The notes: a model not told the origin generated them from the sequence alone. A stretch of DNA of 64,000 nucleotides from Candidatus Latescibacterota bacterium (GCA_022819745.1 JAJEGS010000013.1:61289-125288), one strand, 5' to 3'; counted from the stretch's first letter, positions 27,307-36,753 are shown. Numbers and translations are program-made.

Positions 27307-28338
27307 TTACTTCGGTCTATTCACCCCGCAGGATTCCCGCACGATCAGAGGCGTTTCTAGGGTTATTTGCCGAGGCGTCTCCTGCCCCTCAAGCTGTTCC
27401 AGCATCAGTTCCATCGCCGCTTGGGCAATCGCCTCACGGGGAGTCGCCAAGGTCGTCAATGCCGGCGTCATATAAGCCCCCACTTCGATATTGCCGAACC
27501 CCACCACGGCCACATCCTCGGGAACGCGCAGCCCTGACTCTTGTAGTCCTCGACAAACACCTACAGCCGCATAATCACTCCGACACACAAGGGCGGTAAA
27601 AGGCTCGCTGGCGAGCTTTTTGCCCAGTTGATATGCCCGTTCTAAAAAACCGGTTCTACCAGGTAGGCGTTGGGGAGTCAGGCCGTGCTTTTGCATCGCC
27701 AGCAAATACCCCTTGCCTTTGTCTGAACCCGCGTTGTTCGTATTCCAGTCCGTTCCGACAAATCCGATCTGCTCATGCCCCAACCGGATTAAATGCTCTG
27801 TAGCCTCGCAAAAACTCGTTACATCGTTCAGCACGACCCCACTCAGGCTTGGAATCGGCTGGTGAAAAGTCACCACCGGCACTAGTTCCTCCACAGCATG
27901 CAAAATGCTGTCTGATTCTCCTACTACGCCTCGCATATCAATCAAGAGTCCGTCGATGCCCCGGGAAAGTAACTTCTTGATATCCTTTATCTGGTCTTCC
28001 TCTGTCCGAGGAAACCGCTCGGTGGGCATGCCCACCACAATCTCATAATCATGCCGTTTAGCCGCCTTCAGAATATCAGTGGTTTGATTTCCGAACATCT
28101 CCCGAGAAATATGGTGGGTTAGCAAACCTAGGGTATTTGTCTTCCCCGTCACAAACCCCAGCGCCAGCAAATTGGGAGTATAGTCCAACTCGGCGGCTTT
28201 TTGCAGCACCCGTTTGCGGGTCTCCTCCGTCACCAAGGCCGACACCTTCTGATCCTTGGATAAGGCCCGAGAGATGGTTGCAATCGAAACCCCCAACTCC
28301 CGTGCAACATCTTTGATGGTAGCTCGTTTTTTTTTCAT
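27307..28338 (-). CDS. LacI/GalR-family transcriptional regulator
   Basis: 343 residues. The N-terminal helix-turn-helix is ATIKDVARELGVSIATISRA, followed by the hinge and a periplasmic-binding-protein-like effector domain (NTLGLLTHHIS to ALTTLATPREAIAQAA). It probably represses sugar or sugar-acid genes until an effector binds. It converges with gntK. A good LacI-type operator sits upstream of the kinase-like gene at about 25470, and I saw none beside this gene's own promoter. The match to that operator is inference. Confidence 0.93.
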   Translation of the reverse strand: MKKKRATIKDVARELGVSIATISRALSKDQKVSALVTEETRKRVLQKAAELDYTPNLLALGFVTGKTNTLGLLTHHISREMFGNQTTDILKAAKRHDYEIVVGMPTERFPRTEEDQIKDIKKLLSRGIDGLLIDMRGVVGESDSILHAVEELVPVVTFHQPIPSLSGVVLNDVTSFCEATEHLIRLGHEQIGFVGTDWNTNNAGSDKGKGYLLAMQKHGLTPQRLPGRTGFLERAYQLGKKLASEPFTALVCRSDYAAVGVCRGLQESGLRVPEDVAVVGFGNIEVGAYMTPALTTLATPREAIAQAAMELMLEQLEGQETPRQITLETPLIVRESCGVNRPK

Positions 28339-28400
28339 TGACGTGCGTTCGGGTTAAGGGAGATCTAATCGGTGAAATTTAGACGGAGGAAAAAGCAGCG

Positions 28401-30089
28401 TCATCCCAAGTACACAAACAAATACACCGCCAAGAAAATCGTCACCAATAACACACTGCTACTGATAGGCCACGCCCGCGCAAAAACGCCGGACGGGCCG
28501 TGGTACTGGCGCACCTGATCTATCAGAGCAAATACCTGTCGCTTGCCCCAAGCGATCAGTCCACCCCACAGCGGCGCACCCACCTGCACACACAACCGCG
28601 CCGCCCCTGGCAGCAGCTTTCGGTAGGTCCAGTCCACGTCGATATTGGCCGAGCGCAGCTCCGGTGGGTAGATGCCCGTCAGCTTGAGCGCGACAAAGGC
28701 CAGCGCCGAAAAGAACAGCAACTGAAGCTGTAAGACGATGTGGGTCGCATCGTAAGGCTCGTAGGCAACCGGGTAGGGCAGGAGGCTGTACAGATAGTGC
28801 GGGAACGAACCGATGCCAATGCACAGCACCGCCCCAATCCCCATTGCCACGAGCATGTTGCGCGGTGCTTCGCGGCAGCGAATCCCCGCGTCGTGGGCGA
28901 AGAAAGCAAAGAAGGGAATTTTGATGCCAGCGTGATGAAAGACGCCAGCCGAGGCAAACAGCAACAGCAACCATACTACGAGGTGTCCTTCGTTGGCCGC
29001 GGCCTGCATGACCATGGACTTGCTGACAAATCCACTAAAGAGCGGGAACGCCGAAATCGACGCGGCCCCGACCATGCAAAAGCCGCAAGTCCACGGCATG
29101 GATTTGTACAGGCCTCCGAGATCCGAGCCGTTGATCCTGCCGGTGCGGTAGAGCACGGCACCCATCGACATGAAGAGCAGGCCCTTGAACAGCACGTCGT
29201 TAAAGGCGTGGGCAACCGCGCCGTTGACGCCCATACCCGGCCCCAAGCCGACACCTACTACCATAAAGCCGATCTGGTTGATCATGCTGTAGCCCAACAC
29301 GCGGCGCAGATCGTTTTCAATAACCGCATAGAAAATGGGGAACATTGCCATGGCTGCGCCGATGTAGAGCAGGATTTCGGTGCCGGCAAAACTGCGCGCC
29401 AACACATAGACCGCGGTCTTGGTGGTAAAGGAGCTTAGAAAAACCGCACCTGTGGGCGTGGACTCTGGGTACGCATCCACCAGCCACGAATGCAACAACG
29501 GGAAGGCGCATTTAACGCCAACGCCGAGGAAAATCAGCCGCGTGGCCCAGCTATCGATGCCCAGATGCCCCAGCGTCAGCGAGCCGGTCTGCTGGTAGTG
29601 CCACGCCGTGCCGACCAAGAGCAACAGACCAGAACTGATGTGGATCAGCAGGTAGCGCGTACCTGCGGCAATGGCCCTTTCGCTCTGGGTAGCCCAGATC
29701 TGGAAGACCGAAGAAATCGCCAGCAACTCCCAGAAGATGAAGAGCACAATGAGATCACCGGCAAAGACCGCGCCTACAGCCGCGCCCGCGTACAGGAAGC
29801 CGGTCGCCTGTTGCAAGCGGTCGCGCAGGTGCAGCGAAAAGAGCGCGGCGAGGAACGCGGCCAAGTGAAAGAGATAGCCAAAGAGCAGGCTGAGCTGATC
29901 AACGCGCATCCAGTGCAGCTCGTACCCGGCTAGGGAACCGACTTGACCGTCGCCTATCTGGTAGCCGAGGAGATTGTAGAATCCGGCCAGCGGCAAAAGA
30001 AGCAACGCCACCCGCCGCGCGGCCAGCGGCAAGACGGGCAACAGCAGCCCACCTAACAGCAGGAAGGCCGCCGGGTGTAGGCTAATCAT
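28401..30089 (-). CDS. Proton-conducting membrane subunit, MrpD/NuoN-like (third copy, long form)
   Basis: 562 residues, many hydrophobic helices. It belongs to the NuoL/M/N-MrpD antiporter family, with the conserved membrane segment FIFWELLAISSVFQIW and the lysine-containing GVGVKCAFPLLHSWLVDAYPESP-like region, followed by FTTKTAVYVL. It is longer than ordinary MrpD, with an extra soluble and helical C-terminal part (about 440-562). It is the last gene of the Mrp operon; its start overlaps the preceding small membrane gene by 8 bases. It likely forms one of three ion-channel subunits in an Na+/H+ antiporter complex. Confidence 0.85.
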   Translation of the reverse strand: MISLHPAAFLLLGGLLLPVLPLAARRVALLLLPLAGFYNLLGYQIGDGQVGSLAGYELHWMRVDQLSLLFGYLFHLAAFLAALFSLHLRDRLQQATGFLYAGAAVGAVFAGDLIVLFIFWELLAISSVFQIWATQSERAIAAGTRYLLIHISSGLLLLVGTAWHYQQTGSLTLGHLGIDSWATRLIFLGVGVKCAFPLLHSWLVDAYPESTPTGAVFLSSFTTKTAVYVLARSFAGTEILLYIGAAMAMFPIFYAVIENDLRRVLGYSMINQIGFMVVGVGLGPGMGVNGAVAHAFNDVLFKGLLFMSMGAVLYRTGRINGSDLGGLYKSMPWTCGFCMVGAASISAFPLFSGFVSKSMVMQAAANEGHLVVWLLLLFASAGVFHHAGIKIPFFAFFAHDAGIRCREAPRNMLVAMGIGAVLCIGIGSFPHYLYSLLPYPVAYEPYDATHIVLQLQLLFFSALAFVALKLTGIYPPELRSANIDVDWTYRKLLPGAARLCVQVGAPLWGGLIAWGKRQVFALIDQVRQYHGPSGVFARAWPISSSVLLVTIFLAVYLFVYLG

Positions 30090-30342
30090 AGTAATCCTCG
30101 CGGCGCATCAGCACCTTGCGCATCTGGGTGGCTATCAAAACCAACAGCACGCAGGCGACAAACCCGTATATCGCGTAAAAGCCGAACCATCCCTCGACCG
30201 GGAAGACACCTTCGGCAAACATCAAGTGCCGATGGAAGAGCAGGTCCGCGCCCAAAAGCAAGGCGCAGAGGACGAAGAAAACCCGTATCAAGCGGTGGAC
30301 GTTCCTCGGCTGGTCGAATAGATGTTTTTTCTCTGAGTTCAT
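30082..30342 (-). CDS. Small two-helix membrane protein of the Mrp operon
   Basis: 86 residues from the ATG at 30342. Two hydrophobic segments are evident (about 20-38 and 51-69: LIRVFFVLCALLLGADLLF and WFGFYAIYGFVACVLLVLI), with a charged C-terminal tail (KVLMRREDYYD). I recognise no named Mrp subunit. The gene lies between two MrpD-like genes, 4 bases after one and overlapping the next by 8, so it is probably an accessory subunit or assembly factor. A longer open frame upstream is antisense of the neighbouring gene. Confidence 0.7.
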   Translation of the reverse strand: MNSEKKHLFDQPRNVHRLIRVFFVLCALLLGADLLFHRHLMFAEGVFPVEGWFGFYAIYGFVACVLLVLIATQMRKVLMRREDYYD

Positions 30343-30346
30343 AACC

Positions 30347-31801
30347 TTATCCTCCGATCTGGCGGCAGAGGTTGATGAGCGGGTCGGGATAGAGGAAGAG
30401 TACCAGCCCGCCCAGCGCCGTGCAAACCAGCGGCAGGACGCAGGCCAGCGGGGCTTCCTGTAGGCCGTCTTCTCCATCGGGTGCTGCGTAGAAGAAGGCG
30501 TTGACCGCCACCGGCAACAGGTAGGCGATGTTGAGCAGCGAGCTTACCAAGAGTACGCCAATAGTCACGTACTGCTCGGCGTCCAACCCGGCGAGGATGA
30601 GATACCACTTGCTCCAAGCGCCTCCCAGCGGCGGCAAGCCAATGATGCTCAGCGAGCCGACGAGAAAGGCCCCCATCGTCCACGGCATTTGCCGACCAAT
30701 GCCCTTCATCTCGCTGATCTCGGTCTTGTGCAGGGCGACCGCGATGGCCCCAGCGCAGAAGAAGAGGGTGATCTTGCCGAAGGCGTGCATGGCGATGTGC
30801 AGGCTGCCGCCGAGGACGCCCCAACTATTGGCCAGAGCTGCGCCGAGGACGATGTAGGAAAGCTGACTGACCGTGGAATACGCCAAGCGGGCCTTGAGGT
30901 TGTCCTTGGTCATAGCCACCAGCGAGCCAATGAGAATCGTGGCGCAGGCCGCGTAGGCCAAATAAGTGCCCAAGCCCGTGTCGGCGAGCAGGTCGATGCC
31001 GAAGATATAGACGACCACCTTGAGGATGGTAAAAACGCCCGCCTTGACCACGGCGACTGCGTGCAGGAGGGCGCTGACTGGGGCCGGAGCCACCATAGCC
31101 GCAGGGAGCCAGCGGTGAAAGGGCATCAGCGCTGCCTTGCCCGTGCCGAAGGCATAGAGAAAAAGCAGGACGCCGATGGCCCACGTCGGAGCCTTGCCAG
31201 CGAGAATCCCACCGGAAACGAAGTCAAGAGTCCCAGCGACGTAGTAGGTGGCGACCAAACCTGTGAGCAGGAAGCCGATCGAGGTCGCAAGCAGCACCCC
31301 CATATAGATGCGGCCCCCCGCTTTAGCCTCCGAACTGCGGTGGTGGGTGACCAGCGGATAGGTCGAAAGCGTCAGCGCCTCGTAGCAGAAAAACAGCGTC
31401 AGCATGTTGCCGGCGAATGCCGCGCCCAAGGCACCGGCGATCGCCAAGGCGAAGAAGGCGAAAAAGCGAGTTTGGTTTTCCTCGTGATGACCTCGCATGT
31501 AGCCAATGGAGTACACCGAGGTCGCCATCCACAACCCAGCGGCGATCAGTGCAAAGAGCACGCCGAGCGGCTCGACCTCAAAGGCCAGGGACAGACCCGG
31601 AAAGACCTCCACCAGATGCACCGCTGGTCGGGCACCTGCGGCGACTTTGGGCACCAAGGTGCAGACCGAGGCAAAAGTGCCTAGCCCGGCGAGCAGGGTC
31701 GCGGTCTCTCGTACATTGGGACGGCGGCCCAAAAGGGCGATCAATGGCGCAACTCCTAAAGGCAGGAGCACGGCCACGATAATGGCGGTAGTCGCACTCA
31801 T
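30347..31801 (-). CDS. Na+/H+ antiporter subunit, MrpD-like (second copy)
   Basis: 484 residues with about 14 hydrophobic helices. It is a NuoM/N/MrpD-type proton-conducting subunit: NMLTLFFCYEALTLSTYPLV holds the conserved membrane glutamate, KAALMPFHRWLPAAMVAPAPVSALLHAVAVVKAG holds the conserved lysines and histidine, and KARLAYSTVSQLSYIVLG follows. Its start overlaps the upstream mrpD by four bases. It belongs to the MrpD family more than to MrpA; no NuoL-like MrpA N-terminal domain is present in the operon. Presumably it forms part of the membrane antiporter complex that exchanges Na+ and H+. Confidence 0.88.
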   Translation of the reverse strand: MSATTAIIVAVLLPLGVAPLIALLGRRPNVRETATLLAGLGTFASVCTLVPKVAAGARPAVHLVEVFPGLSLAFEVEPLGVLFALIAAGLWMATSVYSIGYMRGHHEENQTRFFAFFALAIAGALGAAFAGNMLTLFFCYEALTLSTYPLVTHHRSSEAKAGGRIYMGVLLATSIGFLLTGLVATYYVAGTLDFVSGGILAGKAPTWAIGVLLFLYAFGTGKAALMPFHRWLPAAMVAPAPVSALLHAVAVVKAGVFTILKVVVYIFGIDLLADTGLGTYLAYAACATILIGSLVAMTKDNLKARLAYSTVSQLSYIVLGAALANSWGVLGGSLHIAMHAFGKITLFFCAGAIAVALHKTEISEMKGIGRQMPWTMGAFLVGSLSIIGLPPLGGAWSKWYLILAGLDAEQYVTIGVLLVSSLLNIAYLLPVAVNAFFYAAPDGEDGLQEAPLACVLPLVCTALGGLVLFLYPDPLINLCRQIGG

Positions 31802-33279
31802 GGCGCAGCTCCCAAGAGCCAGTGCGCCGCCTTGCGGGCGACCCCAGCCGTCAGCGAGGTCTGCACCCCAAACCCTATGCTAAGCGCGATGAGTAGCCAC
31901 ACGGGAATCTGCATCAAGAGGGGAGCTTCGGCGACGTGCTCGGCATCTTCGGGAACCGGGCGGAAATAGGCGATCTCGACAAAGCGCCAGATATAGACCA
32001 GCGCCAACAGCGAGCTGATCACCACCAGTGCCGCCACCGGCCACCACCCCCGCTCTATAGCACCCAATATCAAGTACCACTTGCTAATAAAGCCCACGGT
32101 AAACGGCACGCCGACTAACCCCAAGCCAGCGAGGACAAAGGCGCATGAAGTCAGCGGCAGGCGCTTGCCCAACCCGCTAAGGTCGGCTAATTGCAGAGAG
32201 TTGATGCGGAGGAAGATGCAGCCAGCGACCAAGAAGAGCGCCGCCTTCATCAGCGCGTGATTGAACAAGTGGACGATCCCGGCCGTCAGCCCAGTGGCCG
32301 AGCCCAAGCTAACGCCGAGCATTACATAGCCGATCTGCGCCACGCTCGAATAGGCCAACAGCCGCTTGAGATCAGTCTGGTAGATGGCCACGGCCGAGGC
32401 GATGAAGATGCCCAAGAGCACCAGCGGCAACAGCAGGACATCGAGGTGCATGGTCCCAAAGGCGAAATCCGCGCCAAAAATCGTAAAAACAAAGCGCAGA
32501 AAGGCGTACACTGCGACCTTAGTCGCAGTCGCCGCGATAAAGGCAGTAACAGCCGAAGGCGCGTACGTGTAGGCGTTGGGCAACCAGATATGCAGCGGAA
32601 AAAGCGCCATCTTGAGGGTGAAGCCAACGCTTATAAAGGCAAAGGCCACGTGGATGGTGCGGGTGTTGGCGACAGCTTTGATGCGCACGGCGAGATCGGC
32701 CATGTTAAGCGTGCCGGTCATCGCGTACATCAGGCCGATGCCGATCAGAATAAAGGTCGCGCCAATCGTGCCCAAGATCAGGTAGTTATACGTCGCCATC
32801 AGGGCGCGGCGGTCCCGGCCAAGACTAATCAGCCCATACGCCGAAAGCGACGAGATTTCCATAAACACGAAGACGTTAAAAGCGTCGCCGGTAATGGCAA
32901 TGCCCAGCAAACCAGCGAGACAGAGCAGAAAAATCGCGCAGAAATACGGGCGGCGCTCTGCTTCGACTTCGCGCGCCGCACTCGCCGGTGCGTAGGTCAG
33001 GACCACGGCACCGATTAGCGCCACCAGTAGAATCAAATACGCATTGAGGACATCTACCCGGAACTCAATGCCCCAAGGTGGACTCCAGCCGCCCAAGGCA
33101 TAGGAGATGGGACCGTAGGACAGGACTTGCTGCAACAGTAGTACGGCCAGCGCCAGCGTACCCCAGCCGACGGCCACGACAAACGGCCATAGCAAGCGTT
33201 GCGGACGCAGCAATAGGCAGAGCGGCGCAGCGACCAGCGGCAAGACGATCTGCAGGGCGGGTAGATGGGCGGCGATCAC
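31798..33279 (-). CDS. mrpD: Na+/H+ antiporter subunit MrpD
   Basis: 493 residues, a typical MrpD length, about 14 helices. Family segments are GDAFNVFVFMEISSLSAYGLIS (with the conserved Glu), LKMALFPLHIWLPNAYTYAPSAV and DLKRLLAYSSVAQIGYVMLG. It exchanges protons for sodium as part of the Mrp complex in the inner membrane. It overlaps mrpC upstream and the second MrpD-like gene downstream by four bases each. Confidence 0.9.
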   Translation of the reverse strand: MIAAHLPALQIVLPLVAAPLCLLLRPQRLLWPFVVAVGWGTLALAVLLLQQVLSYGPISYALGGWSPPWGIEFRVDVLNAYLILLVALIGAVVLTYAPASAAREVEAERRPYFCAIFLLCLAGLLGIAITGDAFNVFVFMEISSLSAYGLISLGRDRRALMATYNYLILGTIGATFILIGIGLMYAMTGTLNMADLAVRIKAVANTRTIHVAFAFISVGFTLKMALFPLHIWLPNAYTYAPSAVTAFIAATATKVAVYAFLRFVFTIFGADFAFGTMHLDVLLLPLVLLGIFIASAVAIYQTDLKRLLAYSSVAQIGYVMLGVSLGSATGLTAGIVHLFNHALMKAALFLVAGCIFLRINSLQLADLSGLGKRLPLTSCAFVLAGLGLVGVPFTVGFISKWYLILGAIERGWWPVAALVVISSLLALVYIWRFVEIAYFRPVPEDAEHVAEAPLLMQIPVWLLIALSIGFGVQTSLTAGVARKAAHWLLGAAP

Positions 33280-33632
33280 GACCCCTCTTCCCGGCGTTGG
33301 ATTTCGTCTTCTTCGATAGTCCCGTAGGCCGCGCGGATGCGCACCACTAGCGCCAACCCAACCGCGGTAGTGGCAATGCCAACGACAATAGCGGTGAGGA
33401 TGAGAACGTGAGGCAGTGGGTTGGAGTACACCGTCACACCTTCGGCGAGGATGGGCGCAGTTCCCCCCTCGACTTTGCCCATGCTGATATAGAGCAAAAA
33501 GACCGAGGTCTGGAAGATATTGAGGCCGACCAGCTTCCTGATCAGATTGCCGCGGGCAATGACGTTGTAGAAGCCGGCCATCATCAGGAAAATGACGATC
33601 CAGTAGTTGTACAGACCAAAGAACGAACTCAT
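33276..33632 (-). CDS. mrpC: Na+/H+ antiporter subunit MrpC (NuoK-like)
   Basis: 118 residues with three hydrophobic helices (starting MSSFFGLYNYWIVIFLMMAG). It resembles NuoK and MrpC, with VGLNIFQTSVFLLYI in helix 2 and PLPHVLILTAIVVGIATTAVGLAL in helix 3. It is an essential small subunit of the Mrp complex. It overlaps the mrpB-like fusion gene by four bases. Confidence 0.88.
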   Translation of the reverse strand: MSSFFGLYNYWIVIFLMMAGFYNVIARGNLIRKLVGLNIFQTSVFLLYISMGKVEGGTAPILAEGVTVYSNPLPHVLILTAIVVGIATTAVGLALVVRIRAAYGTIEEDEIQRREEGS

Positions 33633-34603
33633 GGCCGCTCCCGACCGGCGAAGTGGCAGAAGACGCTGATTACGACGGCGGCGACGGTAATGCCAACCCC
33701 TAGCTCAATCAGCAAAATGCCATAGTGCTCGCCGTAGGTGGGATCGCTAGCCAGCACCTTGTATTCGAGGAAATTGCCCCCGGCCAACAGGCAGGCCACG
33801 CCCGTGCCGATGTAGAGCAGGAGCCCCAAGGCGAAAAAGACTTGGACGCGGCCCGGCGGAGCTACCCGGCGCGCCTCCTCAACTCCGTAGATCAGGGCAT
33901 AGAGAATAAAGGCCGCGGCAAAGATCACGCCCGCTTGGAAACCGCCACCTGGACCGAAATCGCCGTGGAACTGCACGTAGAGCCCAAAGAGCAGAATCAG
34001 CGGAATGAAGAGCTTGGAGACGACGCGGAGGATCATCGCGTGCTGCATGGACTCGCTGTCGTCGGCTTCCTGCGCGGGACGGCTGCCGTGCAAGAGCAAG
34101 AGCACGGCTAGCCCAGCGGTGAAAATCACCGTCACCTCGCCCAAGGTATCGTAGCCCCGGTAGCTGGCTAGCACGGAGGTGACCATGTTGGGGATGCCGA
34201 TTTCCTCGGGGGACTCGGCGATATAGCGAGGAGCCACGTGCTGGTGGATCGGAGCGTTGGGGTCGCCCAAATGCGGCATATCTAGCGTGCCATAGATCAG
34301 CGCTCCGCCGGTCAGGAGGCAGACGCAGAGGCCGCTCCAAGAGTGTTGGTGTTGGGTCTTTTCTTTAGGCCCGGTCAAGGTGAGCGCGGCCAAGAAGAGC
34401 ACCGTCGCCAAGCCAGCACCCACCGCCGCTTCGGTGAAAGCCACATCGACTGCGTCGAGCGAGGTAAAGATACACGCAGAGAGCAAACTGAAGATGCCAG
34501 TGAGCACTACCGCGGCAAACAGATCCCTCACCTGTATAATGGCCACGGCGATGATGGCGAGGAACGTCATCAACACGATGTCGATATCAATTAGCGCAGT
34601 CAC
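33629..34603 (-). CDS. mrpB: MrpB-like subunit fused to an MrpA C-terminal/MbhD-like (DUF4040) domain
   Basis: 324 residues, GTG start. Residues about 1-80 resemble the DUF4040/MbhD piece that is otherwise the C-terminal part of MrpA (VRDLFAAVVLTGIFSLLSA, DAVDVAFTEAAVGAG). A middle segment follows (about 90-165, MbhE-like), and about 185-320 is MrpB (LFIPLILLFGLYVQFHGDFGPGGGFQAGVIFAAAFIL). So one protein supplies MrpB plus the tail of MrpA. This layout resembles the Mbh/Mrp-type operons of some bacteria and archaea. The start shares a base with the mrpG stop. Confidence 0.86.
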   Translation of the reverse strand: MTALIDIDIVLMTFLAIIAVAIIQVRDLFAAVVLTGIFSLLSACIFTSLDAVDVAFTEAAVGAGLATVLFLAALTLTGPKEKTQHQHSWSGLCVCLLTGGALIYGTLDMPHLGDPNAPIHQHVAPRYIAESPEEIGIPNMVTSVLASYRGYDTLGEVTVIFTAGLAVLLLLHGSRPAQEADDSESMQHAMILRVVSKLFIPLILLFGLYVQFHGDFGPGGGFQAGVIFAAAFILYALIYGVEEARRVAPPGRVQVFFALGLLLYIGTGVACLLAGGNFLEYKVLASDPTYGEHYGILLIELGVGITVAAVVISVFCHFAGRERP

Positions 34604-34914
34604 TATTCCTCCGGGGTGCCTTGGGGCGCAAGCCCACTGTGCCGCGCGGCGCGGGCAATGGCGTGGCTGGCGACCGAACTAGCCAGCAGCAAGAACAGTC
34701 CGATCATTACCAGCTTGACAGTCGCCAGCGACATACCGCTCTGAAACATAAGCCCCAAGAGGACCAAACCAGCACCCAACGTATCGGTAACGCCGCCGCC
34801 GTGTATGCGGCTGTAGAAGTCGGGCAAGCGCAGGAGGCCCACGCCGCCGACGAAGCAAAAGCCAGCTCCCAACAGCAGACAGACCCAGCTAGCGTAGTAG
34901 AGCAGAGTTTCCAT
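34603..34914 (-). CDS. mrpG: Na+/H+ antiporter subunit MrpG
   Basis: 103 residues, three hydrophobic helices. The conserved LLRLPDFYSRIHGGGVTDTL of the MrpG/MnhG family is present. It is a small membrane subunit of the Mrp complex. It shares one base with mrpF and one with the mrpB fusion gene. A tail of about 20 residues after the last helix is polar. Confidence 0.9.
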   Translation of the reverse strand: METLLYYASWVCLLLGAGFCFVGGVGLLRLPDFYSRIHGGGVTDTLGAGLVLLGLMFQSGMSLATVKLVMIGLFLLLASSVASHAIARAARHSGLAPQGTPEE

Positions 34915-35180
34915 CAGGCTTGGGCCTCCTCTTCGCCAACGGTCGAGACGTATTTGAGGATGGCGATGGTGCCGATGAAATTGATTAGCGCATAGACCAG
35001 CCCCAAGTCGAGAAAGTCGGGCCGACCAGTCAAAAAGCCGATCACCGACAACAGCAACACGGTCTTGGTGCCGAACATATTGACGGCGAGTACGCGATCG
35101 TACACAGTGGGCCCTTTCAGGGCGCGGACTAAGGCCAGCAGCATAGTGGCTAACACCCCGATCATCGCAGCGACGAACAC
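34914..35180 (-). CDS. mrpF: Na+/H+ antiporter subunit MrpF
   Basis: 88 residues, GTG start, three hydrophobic helices. The GPTVYDRVLAVNMFGTKTVLL segment is characteristic of MrpF/MnhF, as is the LDLGLVYALINFIGTIAIL helix. It is a membrane subunit of the Mrp complex. It shares a base with the mrpE and mrpG genes on either side. Confidence 0.9.
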   Translation of the reverse strand: MFVAAMIGVLATMLLALVRALKGPTVYDRVLAVNMFGTKTVLLLSVIGFLTGRPDFLDLGLVYALINFIGTIAILKYVSTVGEEEAQA

Positions 35181-35668
35181 TAGCTCTCCCCCTCTATGTC
35201 GGTTACGCGGCGGTCCATAACCCCAGAGCGCACGTCCTCGGCGGATTCGCGGGTCAAGGCGTGGACATCGATGGTGCCCTCGTCTGTCTCAACGGTGACC
35301 GTGCCCGGCGTTAGCGTAATGGAGTTGGCGTAAATGACTTGCCCCAAGTGGGTCTTTTGGCTTGACTCGACTCGGATAACGCGGGGTGCTATCGGCAGCC
35401 GAGGATGTAGGATCCGCCGCACCACATCGATATTGGATTTGATTACTGCCCATAGGAACCAAGGTGCATAGCGCAGCAGGCCGGGGATCAGGTGGATGGG
35501 ATGCCCTTCGGGATCGACGATCTTCATGCGGCGGCAGACGGCGACGACCACGAGGCACGACAGCACGCCCAAGCCTAAAAGCATACCCGTATAAATGCCC
35601 GACAACAGTAGCCAACTCAAAAACATCAGGACGAAAAGACTAAGCGTTCTATGCAGCGTGTTTGGCAA
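35180..35668 (-). CDS. mrpE: Na+/H+ antiporter subunit MrpE
   Basis: 162 residues from a TTG start at 35668, with GAGG about 8 bases upstream. Two N-terminal helices are followed by a soluble domain with YANSITLTPGTVTVET and DVHALTRESAEDVRSG, the MrpE hallmark. It is the first gene of the nine-gene minus-strand Mrp operon. The 154 bases upstream (35669-35822) lie between it and the methyltransferase stop. They hold only a short inverted repeat (CTGCA-TT-TGCAG) and no gene I can support. Confidence 0.88.
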   Translation of the reverse strand: MPNTLHRTLSLFVLMFLSWLLLSGIYTGMLLGLGVLSCLVVVAVCRRMKIVDPEGHPIHLIPGLLRYAPWFLWAVIKSNIDVVRRILHPRLPIAPRVIRVESSQKTHLGQVIYANSITLTPGTVTVETDEGTIDVHALTRESAEDVRSGVMDRRVTDIEGES

Positions 35669-35822
35669 AATAGGACCTCAATTCTCCTTGCAATGAGCGG
35701 ACATAATTTCTGCATTTGCAGGTTTGGATGCAAGAACATGGCCGGGGCTTGGCGGCGTGCCTCGGTGACCAGCAACGAGCGGGCAGCAGCCGATTTCAGA
35801 GGCGTCTATCGCTTCGGTCCGC

Positions 35823-36617
35823 TCAGCGCTTGACGACCCAGTACGTCGTCCCAATCTCTTTTGAACCTGCGTACGGCTGGCCGTCGTGGGTGCCAAAAAG
35901 CTGCCAGCGGCTAAATCCTGCCAGACGCAGCAATAGCTGAAATTCTTCTTTGTAGATCCACCGCGCCGTCATGGGGACTATCTCTGTTTCTCCGTCGTAG
36001 GCAAAAAACCACTGGTAGTGCTCAGTCTGCTCGCCCAGATCGACGATCTTTTTGAACCGGACGCTGATTCGGCGGTCTGTTTGGGGATGGAGGAATTCGC
36101 CGAATGTCTCCAGCGACGGGGACGGATCAACGTGAGCAAGCAGGTCGCCGGCAAGCGACGGGATGTAGAAGTTCATCAGTAGCCGCCCGCCAGGCACCAG
36201 ATGGGCGCGAATGCGTTCAAGACAGGCGATTTGGGCCGCCTGTGTAGGCAGGAGCATGAACGAGCTAGCCGGAATTAGGATGGCCGCAAAGGACTGGTCG
36301 CAGCAGAAGTCAATCATGTCCTGACAGCAGACGCGGCCGTCGATATCGTCCAGCCCCAAGGCCGTTGCCTTGCGCCGCAAAACGGCCAGCATCCCTGCGG
36401 CGCAATCGAAACCCCTGATGTCAACGCTCTGGCGCAAAAGGCGAAGCAGAATCGAACCCGTGCCGCAAGCCACTTCGAGGACTGGACCCGCCTCTCCGGC
36501 GAGCTGATTGCTGTAGAATTGGAACTCGCGCTCGTGCGTCTGCTGCCTGTCGCCCCGCTCGTTCCACTGATCGTATATCAGCGGCCACCAAGAATTGTCG
36601 TAATTCGCGTCAGTCAC
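35823..36617 (-). CDS. Class I SAM-dependent methyltransferase
   Basis: 264 residues from GTG 36617, chosen because GGAGGG lies 9 bases before it and the family start (ANYDNSWWPLIYDQWNE) follows. The extended open frame is not supported. Motif I is VLEVACGTGSILLRLL and the acidic strand-2 residue lies in IRGFDCAAGMLAVL. A FAAILIPASSFMLLP strand and LVPGGRLLMNFYIP match post-motif regions of methyltransferase type 11/25 proteins. The substrate is unknown. It is divergent from the PhyH genes and precedes the Mrp operon. Confidence 0.8.
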   Translation of the reverse strand: MTDANYDNSWWPLIYDQWNERGDRQQTHEREFQFYSNQLAGEAGPVLEVACGTGSILLRLLRQSVDIRGFDCAAGMLAVLRRKATALGLDDIDGRVCCQDMIDFCCDQSFAAILIPASSFMLLPTQAAQIACLERIRAHLVPGGRLLMNFYIPSLAGDLLAHVDPSPSLETFGEFLHPQTDRRISVRFKKIVDLGEQTEHYQWFFAYDGETEIVPMTARWIYKEEFQLLLRLAGFSRWQLFGTHDGQPYAGSKEIGTTYWVVKR

Positions 36618-36753
36618 AAGTGAAGGCCCTCCATTTGGGTGCGGCCCGGTCGGCTGCTTGCCCCATCGTCCGGCAGGGGGCAATTTACCAACCGCCAGAG
36701 CACATTCAAATAAAGAGATGATAGGCAGCAATACCAGCAAAGGGAAACATATC

